Assembly (NCBI GenBank): GCA_934101605.1
Contig: CAKORS010000001.1
Coordinates: 1-41,560 of the forward strand
Source of the DNA: an uncultured Bacilli bacterium
GTDB taxonomy: Bacteria; Bacillota_I; Bacilli_A; RF39; UBA660
DNA length: 41,560 nucleotides
Direction of reading: 5' to 3'
Shown here: in pieces, positions 8,006-17,061 of the stretch
How the letters are laid out: each line of letters opens with the position of its first letter
Numbering within the stretch: position 1 is the first letter of the stretch
The notes under the pieces: model-generated
What the model was told of the DNA's origin: nothing
Seen by the model: the letters and a program-made list of their open reading frames with translations, nothing else
The model's database searches: none
Translations under genes and position numbers: made by a program

Positions 8006-8611
8006 ATGTATCCTAAGAGTTTAAATGATTTAATAGATAATTTTAAAAAATTACCAGGAATAGGTGAAAAAACTGCTGAGAGACTTGCATTTTCTATTTT
8101 GGATTTTTCTTCTGATGATGCTAAGGAGTTTAGTAATAGTATTATAGGAGTTAAAGATAAAATTAAAAATTGTAAGATATGTGGAACATTAACTGATGAT
8201 GATGTTTGTTATATTTGTTCTGATAATACGAGAGATAAGAATGTATTAGTGGTTGTTGAAGATTCTAAATCTGTGTTTTTGTTTGAAAAATTAGGTAAAT
8301 TCCACGGCTTTTATCATGTATTAGGAGGACTTATTTCACCAATTGATGATATAGGCCCTGAAGATTTATCTATACCATTATTAGTTGATAGAGTTAAAAA
8401 CAATGGTATAAATGAGGTTGTTTTAGCTATTAAATCTGGTATTGAAGCAGATACTACAGCTTTATATATTAAGAGGATTTTGGAGAAGTATAATGTTTCT
8501 GTAACTCGTATTGCTAGTGGAATACCAATTGGTGCTGATATGGAATATGTTGATTCTCTTACTTTGGAATCTGCTTTAAATAATAGAAAAGAGGTATTAA
8601 ATATTGATTAG
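8006..8611 (+). CDS. recR: Recombination mediator protein RecR
   Basis: RecR works with RecO (and RecF) to load RecA at gaps and ends. The 201 residues show a helix-hairpin-helix LPGIGEKTAERL (16-27), a zinc finger with Cys56, Cys59, Cys68 and Cys71, and a TOPRIM domain starting VVVEDSKSV (about 82). Length and order are normal for the family. It starts one base after the ebfC stop with no clear SD of its own, so translational coupling is likely. Confidence 0.96.
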   Translation: MYPKSLNDLIDNFKKLPGIGEKTAERLAFSILDFSSDDAKEFSNSIIGVKDKIKNCKICGTLTDDDVCYICSDNTRDKNVLVVVEDSKSVFLFEKLGKFHGFYHVLGGLISPIDDIGPEDLSIPLLVDRVKNNGINEVVLAIKSGIEADTTALYIKRILEKYNVSVTRIASGIPIGADMEYVDSLTLESALNNRKEVLNID

Positions 8612-8626
8612 TTCATAGTATTTAGT

Positions 8627-8812
8627 ATGAAATATTTAATATCTTTATTAAAAAACATTATTATGGCCCCTTTTGCAATATATCTTTATAATGTAATTGT
8701 TGGCTCTTTGGGATGTTTGATACCTATAAATATTATTACAGTAATAGTTGTGGGTTTATTGGGTATTCCTGGTTTAATAATGTTAATTATTTTTTTTGTT
8801 TTTGTTATATAG
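8627..8812 (+). CDS. bofA: BofA family protein (pro-sigma-K processing inhibitor family)
   Basis: BofA of Bacillus is a mother-cell membrane protein that holds the SpoIVFB protease inactive until late sporulation. These 61 residues are almost wholly hydrophobic, with about two membrane segments and the family-like pattern CLIPINIITVIVVGLLGIPG (about 30-49). The place after recR matches Bacillus, where bofA follows recR and yaaL. No SD precedes the ATG, so the start is uncertain. A terminator follows at once. Function in sporulation is inferred from family and context. Confidence 0.78.
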   Translation: MKYLISLLKNIIMAPFAIYLYNVIVGSLGCLIPINIITVIVVGLLGIPGLIMLIIFFVFVI

Positions 8813-8835
8813 GTATTGTAATAATACCTTTTTTT
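8812..8835 (+). terminator. Intrinsic terminator after bofA
   Basis: The stem GGTATT/AATACC with loop GTAAT is followed by at least seven T. It starts on the last base of the bofA stop and ends the dnaX transcript. Confidence 0.85.
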
Positions 8836-8876
8836 CTTTTTATAAAAATGTTAAAATAGTATTTAGAGGTATTTAT

Positions 8877-9719
8877 ATGCACAAGGAATATATTGATAAA
8901 CAGCCATTATTTTATAATTTTGTTACTAGTTCTATAAGGACTGGTAAAGTTTCTCATGCTTATTTGATTGAAACACATGGAGTTTCATATGCATATGATT
9001 TGACTCTTGATTTTGTTAAATATTTATTGGAGGATTTTTCTTTACCTATTGATGATGGTAATTATCCTGATGTTAAAATTATTGATAGTGAGACTATGAT
9101 TAAGAAAGAACAGATGGTAGATTTACAGAAATTGTTTTCTGTGAAACCTTTATATGGTAAATATTTAATATATGTAATAAAAGATGCTAGTTTATTAAAT
9201 TCTTCATCTTCTAATTCTATGTTAAAATTTTTAGAAGAACCAAGTGATGATATTATTGCTATTTTATTAGTTGATAATTGTTCTTTATTACTTGATACTA
9301 TCGTTTCTAGATGTCAGGTTTTATCTTTAATTCCTGATAATAATGTAGTTAATGATTTAGAAAATAAATTAATTGAACATTATGATATGACAGAGATATT
9401 GGAGTTTTATTCTGATATTGAGGATATTGGTTCTAAGGTAATATGTTATGATCCTTATCGTTTTAAGAATAATTTTGATTTGATTTTAGAATATGGATTA
9501 TATTTATATATGGATGTTTTATATTATTTATATGATTATAAAGGTAGTAGAAATATAAAGGATGAAGATATAATTAGAAAAATAGCCGATAAGAATGATT
9601 CTTGTAAGGTTATAAAGAAATTAGAAATAATCAATAAGTATATAGGTGATTATAAGTATAATGTGAATAAAGATTTATTTATAGATAGTTTTATTATAAA
9701 TTTAGGAGGTGTATTATGA
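8877..9719 (+). CDS. holB: DNA polymerase III subunit delta' (HolB)
   Basis: Delta' is the rigid stator of the clamp loader, partner of DnaX and delta. The ATG at 8877 has SD AGAGGT upstream. An apparent 27-residue extension back to 8796 overlaps bofA and its terminator, so it is rejected. The 280 residues show the DnaX/delta' core: SHAYLIE near the N terminus, LLNSSSSNSMLKFLEEPS and the SRCQ sensor. The Walker A loop is degenerate (ETHGVSYAY), as is usual for delta', which does not hydrolyse ATP. It overlaps ricT by ATGA, so the two are coupled. Confidence 0.88.
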   Translation: MHKEYIDKQPLFYNFVTSSIRTGKVSHAYLIETHGVSYAYDLTLDFVKYLLEDFSLPIDDGNYPDVKIIDSETMIKKEQMVDLQKLFSVKPLYGKYLIYVIKDASLLNSSSSNSMLKFLEEPSDDIIAILLVDNCSLLLDTIVSRCQVLSLIPDNNVVNDLENKLIEHYDMTEILEFYSDIEDIGSKVICYDPYRFKNNFDLILEYGLYLYMDVLYYLYDYKGSRNIKDEDIIRKIADKNDSCKVIKKLEIINKYIGDYKYNVNKDLFIDSFIINLGGVL

Positions 9720-10495
9720 TTGATGTTATAGGTGTTAATTTTTCTGATTCAAGAAAGATTTATTATTTTTTACCTGATAATATAGAATTGAAGAAAGAGG
9801 ATTTAGTGGTTGTTGAAACTGAAAGAGGGGTTCAGCTTGCTAAAGTTGTTACTAATTTTATAAATGTTGATCCTGAAAAATTGGCTTCTGTTTTAAAGCC
9901 TATATTAAGAAAGGCTAGTAAGAAAGATATAGCTCAAAATACAAGAAACTGTATTGATGCTGAAAAAGCTTTGGATGATGCAATTAAAATTATTGAGGAA
10001 TTGGATCTTGATATGAATTTACTTAGTGCAAGTTTTACTTTGGATAGGAAGAAACTTTTATTTAACTTTTTGGCAGATGATAGAGTTGATTTTAGAGAAC
10101 TTGCTAAAAAATTAGCAGGTATATATAAAACAAGGATTGAATTAAGGCAAATAGGGGTTAGAGATAAAGCAAAAGAAGTAGGAGGAATAGGTCCTTGTGG
10201 TAGAGCTTTATGTTGTTCGACTTTCCTAAAAGATTTAAATAGTGTATCTATTAATATGGCTAAAAATCAAAATTTAGCGTTAAATCCTCAGAAAATTAAT
10301 GGAGCATGTGGTAGACTTATGTGTTGTTTATCTTATGAGAATGATAATTATCCTGAATATAAAAAGGGTCTTCCAAAAGTTGGGGATAAGGTTAAGTTAT
10401 CTCAAGGTGTAGGAAAAGTAATATATTTAGATTTATTTAATAGAAAATATAAGGTTGAACTTGAAGATGGAAAAATAGTTGATGTTGAAAAGTAG
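9716..10495 (+). CDS. ricT: PSP1-domain protein RicT (YaaT)
   Basis: RicT belongs to the RicAFT complex of Bacillus, which carries iron-sulfur clusters, helps RNase Y mature certain mRNAs and influences sporulation and competence. The 259 residues match the PSP1 C-terminal conserved region, with the cysteine motifs GPCGRALCC and GACGRLMCC that fit the known Cys ligands. SD GGAGG precedes the ATG. holB-yaaT is the Bacillus order, but yabA does not follow here. The RicA and RicF partners are not in the window. Confidence 0.9.
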   Translation: MIDVIGVNFSDSRKIYYFLPDNIELKKEDLVVVETERGVQLAKVVTNFINVDPEKLASVLKPILRKASKKDIAQNTRNCIDAEKALDDAIKIIEELDLDMNLLSASFTLDRKKLLFNFLADDRVDFRELAKKLAGIYKTRIELRQIGVRDKAKEVGGIGPCGRALCCSTFLKDLNSVSINMAKNQNLALNPQKINGACGRLMCCLSYENDNYPEYKKGLPKVGDKVKLSQGVGKVIYLDLFNRKYKVELEDGKIVDVEK

Positions 10496-10513
10496 TTTGC
10501 TTTATGATATAAT
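10485..10513 (+). promoter_or_regulatory. Sigma-A promoter of pth-mfd
   Basis: TTGAAA (10485-10490), 17 bases and TATAAT (10508-10513) with extended -10 TGA. The -35 box lies inside the last codons of ricT. Confidence 0.8.
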
Positions 10514-10536
10514 ATGGTAACTTTTGGAGGAATAGT

Positions 10537-11091
10537 ATGAAACTTATAGTAGGGTTAGGAAATCCTGGAAAAGCATATGAAAATACGAGACATAATATAG
10601 GATTTATGGTGATTGATAATTATGCTAATAACTTTAATATTTTGATTAATAAAGAAAAATTTGGAGGTCTTTACAATAAAAGTATTATAAATGGTGTAGA
10701 AGTAATGTTGTTGAAGCCTCAAGAATATATCAATTTATCTGGAGATGTTATTAAGCGATTTGTTGATTATTTTAAGATTGATATAAATGATATTTTGATT
10801 ATTAATGATGATTTAGATTTAGATTTTGGATGTATAAAATTAAAGTATAAAGGTTCTAGTGGAGGACATAATGGACTTAAGAATATTGAAAAAAATCTAA
10901 ATACAAATGAATATAAAAGACTTAAGATTGGAATATCTAATAATAAGAATATTGATACTAAAGATTATGTTTTGGGAAAATTTAGTAATGATGAGAGGCA
11001 AATTGTTGATAAAGTTTTGGTTCAAAGTGTAGATATATTAAATGATTATTTAAAATATTCTTTTGAAAAAGTGATGAGTAAGTATAATTAA
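10537..11091 (+). CDS. pth: Peptidyl-tRNA hydrolase
   Basis: Pth releases peptides from peptidyl-tRNA that has dropped off the ribosome. At 184 residues it has the usual length. The family starts KLIVGLGNPG, has the catalytic histidine in TRHNIGF (about residue 20) and the GSSGGHNGLKNI stretch (about 108-119). SD TTGGAGG precedes the ATG. The pth-mfd-spoVT order equals that of B. subtilis. Confidence 0.97.
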   Translation: MKLIVGLGNPGKAYENTRHNIGFMVIDNYANNFNILINKEKFGGLYNKSIINGVEVMLLKPQEYINLSGDVIKRFVDYFKIDINDILIINDDLDLDFGCIKLKYKGSSGGHNGLKNIEKNLNTNEYKRLKIGISNNKNIDTKDYVLGKFSNDERQIVDKVLVQSVDILNDYLKYSFEKVMSKYN

Positions 11092-11112
11092 TATTTCTTT
11101 TAGGAGGAAATA

Positions 11113-14100
11113 ATGAATATTTATGATAAAATAGTTCAATTTGATTATGAAAATAACATGGGTCTAGTAAATATGACCTATGAATTTTTTGCTTTGTATG
11201 TAAAAAAATTACGTGATATTAAGAAAAGATCTATTTTAATAGTTACTCCTAGTTTATATGAGGCCAATAAATTAAATGATAGTATTAATAATTATGTTGA
11301 TGCTAAAGTTTTTCAAGTTGATGATGTTGTAAATGCTTTTTTAAAAACTTCAGAGTTAAAGACTGAGAGATTAGGTATTATTAATGATTTAATAAATAAT
11401 GATAATCAAGTTATTTTGACTGATTTAAAAGGATATTTGAAGAAGTTTTCTAATCCAAAAGAATATAATGAAAATATAATAAATATAGCAAAAAATGATG
11501 ATTTATCTAGAGATAATTTGATTTTAAAACTAGATGATGGTGGCTATGAAAGAGTTTCAATTGTAACAAAGACTGGTGAATATTCAGTTCATGGTTTTGT
11601 TCTTGATATTTTTTGTATTAATAAAGAAAATCCAATTAGGTTGGAATTTTTTGGTGATACTATAGAATCTATTAGGGAATTTGATGCTGGAACTCAAAAA
11701 TCTATAAATGATATTAATGATGTTATTATTTATCCTAATAGAGATGATATGAATAATGATTCTACTATTATTGATTATATGAATGATCCTATAGTGGTTT
11801 TTAAGGATTATATTCAACAGAAAATAACTTATAGTAATTTAGTTAATGAAATTGATGATATTTCTGTTTTTAAGAGTTTTGATGAGATAAAGTATAATGA
11901 TTGTTTATATTATTTTGATTTTGATAGTAGTTTAGAAATGAAATTATCTAAGATTCTTGATTTTAAAGTTAATAAAGCTCCTTTGTTTTATGAAAAGATT
12001 GATAGTTTGAGCAAAGCTTTAAATGATTTTATAAATGATGATAAGACTGTTATTATTAGTTTACCTAATACTGATGTTAATAGATTTATGGAAGAGGTTA
12101 AGGTAAGGGCTTTAATTACAGATGTTAATAATATAAAAGATGGTTGTATAAATATTATAAAAAACTCTATGAGTTATGGATTTATCTTTAATAATTATGT
12201 TTTTTTAACTGAATATGAATTATTTAACAAAACTAGTAAGGTAAAAAAACATAAGCAGAGATTTAAATTTGCTACAAGGATTAAAGATATAAATAAACTA
12301 GAAATTGGAGATTATGTTGTTCATGCATCGCATGGAATAGGTATATATAATGGTATTAAAACATTAAGTAAAAAGGGATGTTTAGGAGACTATTTAGAGG
12401 TTTTATATGATAAAGGAGATAAGTTATATATACCAGCTTCTAAGATTGAACTTATTAGTAAGTATTCTGGTAAGGATGGGTATGCTCCTAAGATTAATTC
12501 TTTAGGTAGTACTTCATGGCTTAAAACTAAGCAAAGGGTTAGGGAAAAGATTAGATATGAAGCAGAGAGACTTATTAAAGTTCAAGCTTTAAGAAGTATG
12601 AATAAAGGATTTAAATTTAGTAAAGATTCTACGTTACAGACAGAGTTTGAAAGTGAATTTAAATATGAAGAGACTGCTGATCAATTAAGAGTAACTGAAG
12701 AGATAAAAAGGGATATGGAAAGCGATACTCCTATGGATAGGATTTTATGTGGTGATGTAGGTTATGGTAAGACTGAGGTTGCTTTTAGAGCTTGTTTTAA
12801 AGCTATTATGGATTCTAAACAGGTATTGTATTTATGTCCAACGACTCTTCTTTCTAAGCAACAGTATGAAGCTGCTTTAGAGCGCTTTAAAAATTATCCT
12901 GTTAATATAGGCATATTAAATAGATTTACTACTCCTAAAAATGTTGAGAAAATTCTTTTGGATTTAAAGAGTGGAAAGTTGGATTTTTTAATTGGAACTC
13001 ATAGACTTTTATCTGATGATGTTATTACTCATGATTTGGGTTTACTTGTTATTGATGAAGAACAAAGATTTGGAGTTGCCCATAAAGAAAAGATAAAAGA
13101 AATGAAAAATAATATTGATGTTCTTACTTTAACTGCTACACCAATACCTAGAACACTTCAGATGGCAATGGTTGGTATTAAAAATTTATCTTTAATTGAA
13201 ACACCACCAAAGAATAGACGTTCTATTCAGACTTATGTTTTACCTTATGATAAAAGGGTTATAAGGGATGCTATATATAAAGAATTATCTCGTGATGGAC
13301 AAATTTTTGTTCTTTATAATAATGTTTCTGATATAGAGGTTAAGAAGACTGAGATTGAATATTTGGCACCGGATGCTAAGGTTATAATTGCTCATGGGCA
13401 GATGAATAAGTCTCAACTTGAAGAAAGAGTAAATAGTTTTATAGAGGGTAAATATAATGTTTTATTATGCACTACAATTATTGAGACGGGAATTGATATT
13501 TCTAATGCTAATAGTTTAATTATTTTGAATGCAGATAGATTTGGTCTTAGTCAACTTTATCAAATTAGAGGAAGAGTAGGACGTGGTGAAAGACAGGCAT
13601 ATGCTTATCTTATGTATGACGGAAATAAAGTTTTAAATGATATAGCAGTTAAAAGACTTTCTGTTATAAAAGATTTTACTGAACTTGGTAGTGGTTTTGC
13701 TATTGCTACAAGGGATTTATCTATAAGAGGAGCTGGTGATATTTTAGGTGCTGAGCAGGCTGGATTTATAGATTCTGTAGGAATAGATTTATATATGAAG
13801 ATGCTTAATGAAGAGATAATGAGATTAAAGGGTATAGAAGTAGAAGATAGTGATGATAATAATTCTCAACCACTAATTAATGTTTCGACTTTTGTTGATG
13901 ATAACTATGTAAGTGACGAAGATTTGAAGATTGAGATTCATAAGATGATAAATTCTATTAATGATAAAAATGATATGCTTAGAGTTCAAGATGAACTTGA
14001 GGATAGATTTGGTAAACTTAGTGATGATTTAATTATTTATATGAATGAAGAATTATTTGAAAAATTAAGTAAAAAGTTAGGAGTTAGAGAAGTAATTGAA

Positions 14101-14301
14101 AATAATAATTATATAGAGTTAGTGGTTAATTCTTTGGTTTCTCAAGATATAAATTATGAGGAATTATTTGCTAAGTCTATAAAGATATCTAATAAATTTA
14201 TTTTTAGTTATAAACATAATGAATTCCATATAAGACTTAATAAAAATGCTTTGGATTGTCATCCTATATTTTATTTAAATAAGATTTTAGAAGAGATTTG
14301 A
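11113..14301 (+). CDS. mfd: Transcription-repair coupling factor Mfd
   Basis: Mfd is a DNA translocase that pushes stalled RNA polymerase off lesions and recruits UvrA. The 1062 residues are somewhat shorter than the roughly 1150-1180 typical of the family. A diverged UvrB-like N-terminal part is followed by the RNA polymerase-interacting domain (about GDYVVHASHGIGIY, 400). The RecG-like helicase has Walker A GDVGYGKTE (about 547) and DEEQ (about 648), and a TRCF C-terminal domain closes the protein. SD TAGGAGG precedes the ATG. It is co-transcribed with pth, and the terminator overlaps its stop. Confidence 0.96.
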   Translation: MNIYDKIVQFDYENNMGLVNMTYEFFALYVKKLRDIKKRSILIVTPSLYEANKLNDSINNYVDAKVFQVDDVVNAFLKTSELKTERLGIINDLINNDNQVILTDLKGYLKKFSNPKEYNENIINIAKNDDLSRDNLILKLDDGGYERVSIVTKTGEYSVHGFVLDIFCINKENPIRLEFFGDTIESIREFDAGTQKSINDINDVIIYPNRDDMNNDSTIIDYMNDPIVVFKDYIQQKITYSNLVNEIDDISVFKSFDEIKYNDCLYYFDFDSSLEMKLSKILDFKVNKAPLFYEKIDSLSKALNDFINDDKTVIISLPNTDVNRFMEEVKVRALITDVNNIKDGCINIIKNSMSYGFIFNNYVFLTEYELFNKTSKVKKHKQRFKFATRIKDINKLEIGDYVVHASHGIGIYNGIKTLSKKGCLGDYLEVLYDKGDKLYIPASKIELISKYSGKDGYAPKINSLGSTSWLKTKQRVREKIRYEAERLIKVQALRSMNKGFKFSKDSTLQTEFESEFKYEETADQLRVTEEIKRDMESDTPMDRILCGDVGYGKTEVAFRACFKAIMDSKQVLYLCPTTLLSKQQYEAALERFKNYPVNIGILNRFTTPKNVEKILLDLKSGKLDFLIGTHRLLSDDVITHDLGLLVIDEEQRFGVAHKEKIKEMKNNIDVLTLTATPIPRTLQMAMVGIKNLSLIETPPKNRRSIQTYVLPYDKRVIRDAIYKELSRDGQIFVLYNNVSDIEVKKTEIEYLAPDAKVIIAHGQMNKSQLEERVNSFIEGKYNVLLCTTIIETGIDISNANSLIILNADRFGLSQLYQIRGRVGRGERQAYAYLMYDGNKVLNDIAVKRLSVIKDFTELGSGFAIATRDLSIRGAGDILGAEQAGFIDSVGIDLYMKMLNEEIMRLKGIEVEDSDDNNSQPLINVSTFVDDNYVSDEDLKIEIHKMINSINDKNDMLRVQDELEDRFGKLSDDLIIYMNEELFEKLSKKLGVREVIENNNYIELVVNSLVSQDINYEELFAKSIKISNKFIFSYKHNEFHIRLNKNALDCHPIFYLNKILEEI

Positions 14302-14314
14302 TATCTCTTTTTTT
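14291..14314 (+). terminator. Intrinsic terminator overlapping the mfd stop
   Basis: The stem AAGAGAT/ATCTCTT with loop TTGAT is followed by T5. The TGA stop of mfd lies in the loop. Confidence 0.85.
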
Positions 14315-14462
14315 ATTTATTTAACTATAGTTTAACTATTGGAAAAAATTACCAGCTAAAAAGTGGCTATATTAAGATTATAATTGAATATAGAAGAAGA
14401 ACTATTTATGTATAAATTTTGAGATATTACAAAGAATAATTATAGTTGAAAGCGAGGAATAT

Positions 14463-14990
14463 ATGAAAACAACTGGATTGGTTAGAAGAATTGATGATTT
14501 GGGAAGGATTGTTATTCCTAAGGAAATAAGAAAGAATTTAAGAATTAAAGATGGAGAATCTTTGGAAATATTTTTGGATAGAGATAATATTATTTTAAAG
14601 AAATATTCTATGCTTGAAGGTCTTGAAGATTTTTATAAGAATTATGTTGAATCTGTTCAGTCATTTATAAAAGAGAATGTTATGATTGTGGATAATGATA
14701 AGTTTGTCGCTGTAGCAGGAGATTTGAAGAAAAAGTATTTAAATGTTAATATTTCAAAATATATAGAAAATGTTATTAATAAAAGACAAGAAGTAGTTAT
14801 TAAAGATAAAAGTGATTTTGAACTTAGTGATGGAGTATATGAAAGTTGTTGTTATGTTATATCTCCAATTATAGCTAGTGGTGATGCAATAGGTGCTTTT
14901 ATTATAGTTACTAAAGGTCATAAAATGGATGGTTTTTACACTAAAACTGCTAGTATTGCAGCTAAATTTTTGGGAAAATATATTGAATAA
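14463..14990 (+). CDS. spoVT: Stage V sporulation protein T, AbrB-type regulator
   Basis: SpoVT is a forespore transcription factor in Bacillus. The N-terminal AbrB swapped-hairpin DNA-binding domain (1-50) is strongly conserved: TGLVRRIDDLGRIVIPKEIR. A GAF-like C-terminal domain (about 60-175) gives a total of 175 residues, close to the B. subtilis 178. That full length and the place right after mfd favour SpoVT over AbrB or Abh, which lack the GAF part. SD GCGAGG precedes the ATG. I saw no convincing sigma-A promoter in the 161-base gap upstream. A TATAAT at 14379 lacks a good -35. Confidence 0.92.
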   Translation: MKTTGLVRRIDDLGRIVIPKEIRKNLRIKDGESLEIFLDRDNIILKKYSMLEGLEDFYKNYVESVQSFIKENVMIVDNDKFVAVAGDLKKKYLNVNISKYIENVINKRQEVVIKDKSDFELSDGVYESCCYVISPIIASGDAIGAFIIVTKGHKMDGFYTKTASIAAKFLGKYIE

Positions 14991-15011
14991 TAGAAATATT
15001 TGTGCTAGAAT
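14983..15011 (+). promoter_or_regulatory. Sigma-A promoter of the metS leader
   Basis: TTGAAT (14983-14988), 17 bases and TAGAAT (15006-15011) with extended -10 TGC. The -35 box overlaps the spoVT stop. The start would be near 15018, at the head of the T-box leader. Confidence 0.75.
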
Positions 15012-15017
15012 ACGTTT

Positions 15018-15215
15018 ATGTTAAATGCAATGAAGAAAAGAGCAAAAGATTATTTATGTAAGAGAGTCTATGTTTGGTGTAAATAGATATAAATACTTTT
15101 GGTATGGTTTTGGAGCAGAAATATCCGCAGATATGCGTTAAAATATTTAAGATAGTTTATTCTATAAATTAAGGTGGTACCACGGTTTATTTCGTCCTTA
15201 GGTATTACCTTTTTT
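15018..15215 (+). promoter_or_regulatory. T-box riboswitch of metS
   Basis: T-box leaders sense uncharged tRNA and let transcription continue when the cognate amino acid is short. The hallmark AAGGTGGTACCACGG lies at 15171-15185, with TCCTTA (15195-15200) as antiterminator partner. The terminator pairs GGTGGTACC (15173-15181) with GGTATTACC (15201-15209) and ends in T6. Stem I contains AGAGAGTCT (15061-15069) and GGTGTAAATAGA (15076-15087). A small hairpin CGCA/TGCG lies at 15126-15137. An ATG at 15104-15106 is the candidate specifier, matching the methionine gene downstream. Its exact place in the specifier loop is inferred. Confidence 0.92.
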
Positions 15216-15249
15216 ATTTTATAATATAATTAAGAAAGGAAGTTTTAGT

Positions 15250-16770
15250 ATGAATAAAAATTATTATATAACAACACCAATTTATTATCCTAGTGCAAAT
15301 TTTCATATAGGACATTGTTATACAACAATTATTGCAGATGCTATAGCAAGATATAAAAGATTAAAGGGATATGATGTTTTCTTTTTAACAGGATCAGATG
15401 AGCATGGACAAAAAATAGAAAATAAGGCAAAAGAGGCAAATCTTTCTCCTAAAGAATATGTTGATAAGATAATTTTAAATGCACAAGATTTGTGGAAATG
15501 TTTAGGAATAAGTTATGATAAGTTTATAAGAACTACAGATCATTATCATGAAGAAGCTGTTCAAAAAATATTTAAGAAATTATATGATCAAGGAGATATA
15601 TATTTAGGTGAATATGAAGGATTATATTGTACTCCTTGTGAGTCTTTTTGGACAGAAACTCAACTTATTGATGGAAAATGTCCTGATTGTGGAAGAGAGG
15701 TTCATTTGGTAAAGGAAGAAAGTTATTTCTTTAAGTTATCAAAATATCAAAAGAGAATAGAGGAATTATATGAAACAAATTCTGATTTTATTCAACCTCA
15801 ATCAAGAAAAAATGAGATGCTTAATAATTTTATAAAACCTGGCCTAGAGGATTTGTGTGTTTCTAGAACTACATTTAAATGGGGTATTCCTGTTAGTTTT
15901 AATCCTAAACATGTTGTTTATGTTTGGATTGATGCTTTAACTAATTATATTACTGCTCTAGGATATATGAGTGATGATGATAGTTTATTTAAAAAGTTTT
16001 GGCCAGCTGATTTACATTTGGTTGGAAAAGAAATTGTTAGATTCCATACCATAATATGGCCTGCTTTATTAATGGCACTTGATTTACCTCTTCCTAAAAA
16101 GGTGTTTGGTCATGGATGGTTAAAGATTGATGGAGGAAAAATTTCTAAATCTTTAGGTAATTATAAGGATCCAAGAACATATATTGATTTATATGGTGTT
16201 GATGCTGTTAGATATTATGCTTTAAAAGAGGTTTCTTTTGGACAAGATGGTAATTTTTCTGAAGAAGCTTTAATAACAAGAACTAATGGAGATCTTGCTA
16301 ATGTATTAGGTAATTTAGTTAATAGAACTATTGCAATGGCTAATAAGTATTTTGATGGAGTTATTACTTGTAAAGAATGTAATGGGGATTTAGATAATAT
16401 TTTTATTGAGAAACGTTCTACTTTAGCTGATACTATAGATTCTTATATAGAAAAATTAGAGATTAATAATGCATTGGATGTTATTTTTGATTATTTAAGA
16501 GATAGTAATAAATATATAGATGATACAACTCCTTGGAGTTTAGCAAAAGATGATGCCAATAAAGATAGATTAGAAACAGTTTTATATAATTTATTACAAG
16601 CAATACATACATGTAGTATTTTACTTCAACCTTTTATACCTACTACTAGTGAAAAGATATTCGAACAATTAGGAGTTACAGAAAAAGGACTTGATGATAT
16701 AGGTAAAATAAAGGAATTTAGAGTTGGAAAACCGGAAGTTTTATTTAAAAGAATAGAAATCGACAAATAA
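15250..16770 (+). CDS. metS: Methionine-tRNA ligase
   Basis: This class Ia synthetase charges tRNA-Met. The HIGH motif is exact (19-22) and KMSKS appears as KISKS (297-301). A zinc knuckle uses Cys127, Cys130, Cys144 and Cys147. At 506 residues it lacks the C-terminal EMAP/tRNA-binding domain found in the B. subtilis enzyme (664 residues). The frame ends cleanly before a terminator, so this looks like a natural short form and not a truncation. SD AGAAAGGAAG precedes the ATG. Its own T-box leader controls it. Confidence 0.96.
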   Translation: MNKNYYITTPIYYPSANFHIGHCYTTIIADAIARYKRLKGYDVFFLTGSDEHGQKIENKAKEANLSPKEYVDKIILNAQDLWKCLGISYDKFIRTTDHYHEEAVQKIFKKLYDQGDIYLGEYEGLYCTPCESFWTETQLIDGKCPDCGREVHLVKEESYFFKLSKYQKRIEELYETNSDFIQPQSRKNEMLNNFIKPGLEDLCVSRTTFKWGIPVSFNPKHVVYVWIDALTNYITALGYMSDDDSLFKKFWPADLHLVGKEIVRFHTIIWPALLMALDLPLPKKVFGHGWLKIDGGKISKSLGNYKDPRTYIDLYGVDAVRYYALKEVSFGQDGNFSEEALITRTNGDLANVLGNLVNRTIAMANKYFDGVITCKECNGDLDNIFIEKRSTLADTIDSYIEKLEINNALDVIFDYLRDSNKYIDDTTPWSLAKDDANKDRLETVLYNLLQAIHTCSILLQPFIPTTSEKIFEQLGVTEKGLDDIGKIKEFRVGKPEVLFKRIEIDK

Positions 16771-16775
16771 TTTGT

Positions 16776-16818
16776 AAAAAATAGTGTAAACTTATAAAAA
16801 AGTTCACTATTTTTATTT
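16776..16818 (+). terminator. Intrinsic terminator after metS
   Basis: A 10-bp perfect outer stem AAAAATAGTG (16776-16785)/CACTATTTTT (16805-16814) has inner pairing AACT/AGTT. The 3' T-run is part of the stem. It may act in either direction. Confidence 0.8.
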
Positions 16819-16873
16819 TGTTTATTTAAAATTAGTGTAATAATTTTTATGTGGTAAAGCAAAGGAGATAAGA

Positions 16874-17023
16874 ATGCGATTTGAAAAAGCTGTGATGTTA
16901 TCTTTATGTGCTATCATTTTAAGTATTTTGATATCTAATATTATATTAGATAAAAGCATATTGGATATAAGTTATTTTGTTATGTTAGTACTTAGTTTTA
17001 TCAAATTAAAGAAGTTAGCTTAA
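16874..17023 (+). CDS. Small hydrophobic protein, 49 residues, not recognised
   Basis: ATG at 16874 with a good SD (GGAG 16864-16867, 6-base spacing) opens a 49-codon frame ending TAA. The protein starts MRFEKAVML, is mostly Ile, Leu and Val (about residues 8-24 and 33-44, probably one or two membrane spans) and ends in a lysine-rich KLKKLA. It stands alone between the metS terminator and its own terminator, so it has its own transcript or arises by read-through. I know no family for it. The SD and the flanking terminators support real translation. Confidence 0.6.
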   Translation: MRFEKAVMLSLCAIILSILISNIILDKSILDISYFVMLVLSFIKLKKLA

Positions 17024-17024
17024 G

Positions 17025-17050
17025 ATACCACTTATGGTATTCTTTTTTTT
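17025..17050 (+). terminator. Intrinsic terminator after the small membrane protein
   Basis: The stem ATACCA/TGGTAT with loop CTTA is followed by a T-rich run to 17050. It lies directly upstream of the tatD SD. Confidence 0.8.
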
Positions 17051-17061
17051 GGGAGGTTTAA

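Noticed and set aside
8796..8876. N-terminal extension of HolB
   Set aside because: The extra codons overlap the bofA end and its terminator, and the SD and family start point to 8877.
14341..14462. Promoter for spoVT at TATAAT 14379
   Set aside because: No -35 at a normal distance and no extended -10; a sporulation-sigma promoter is possible, but I cannot point to a clear one.
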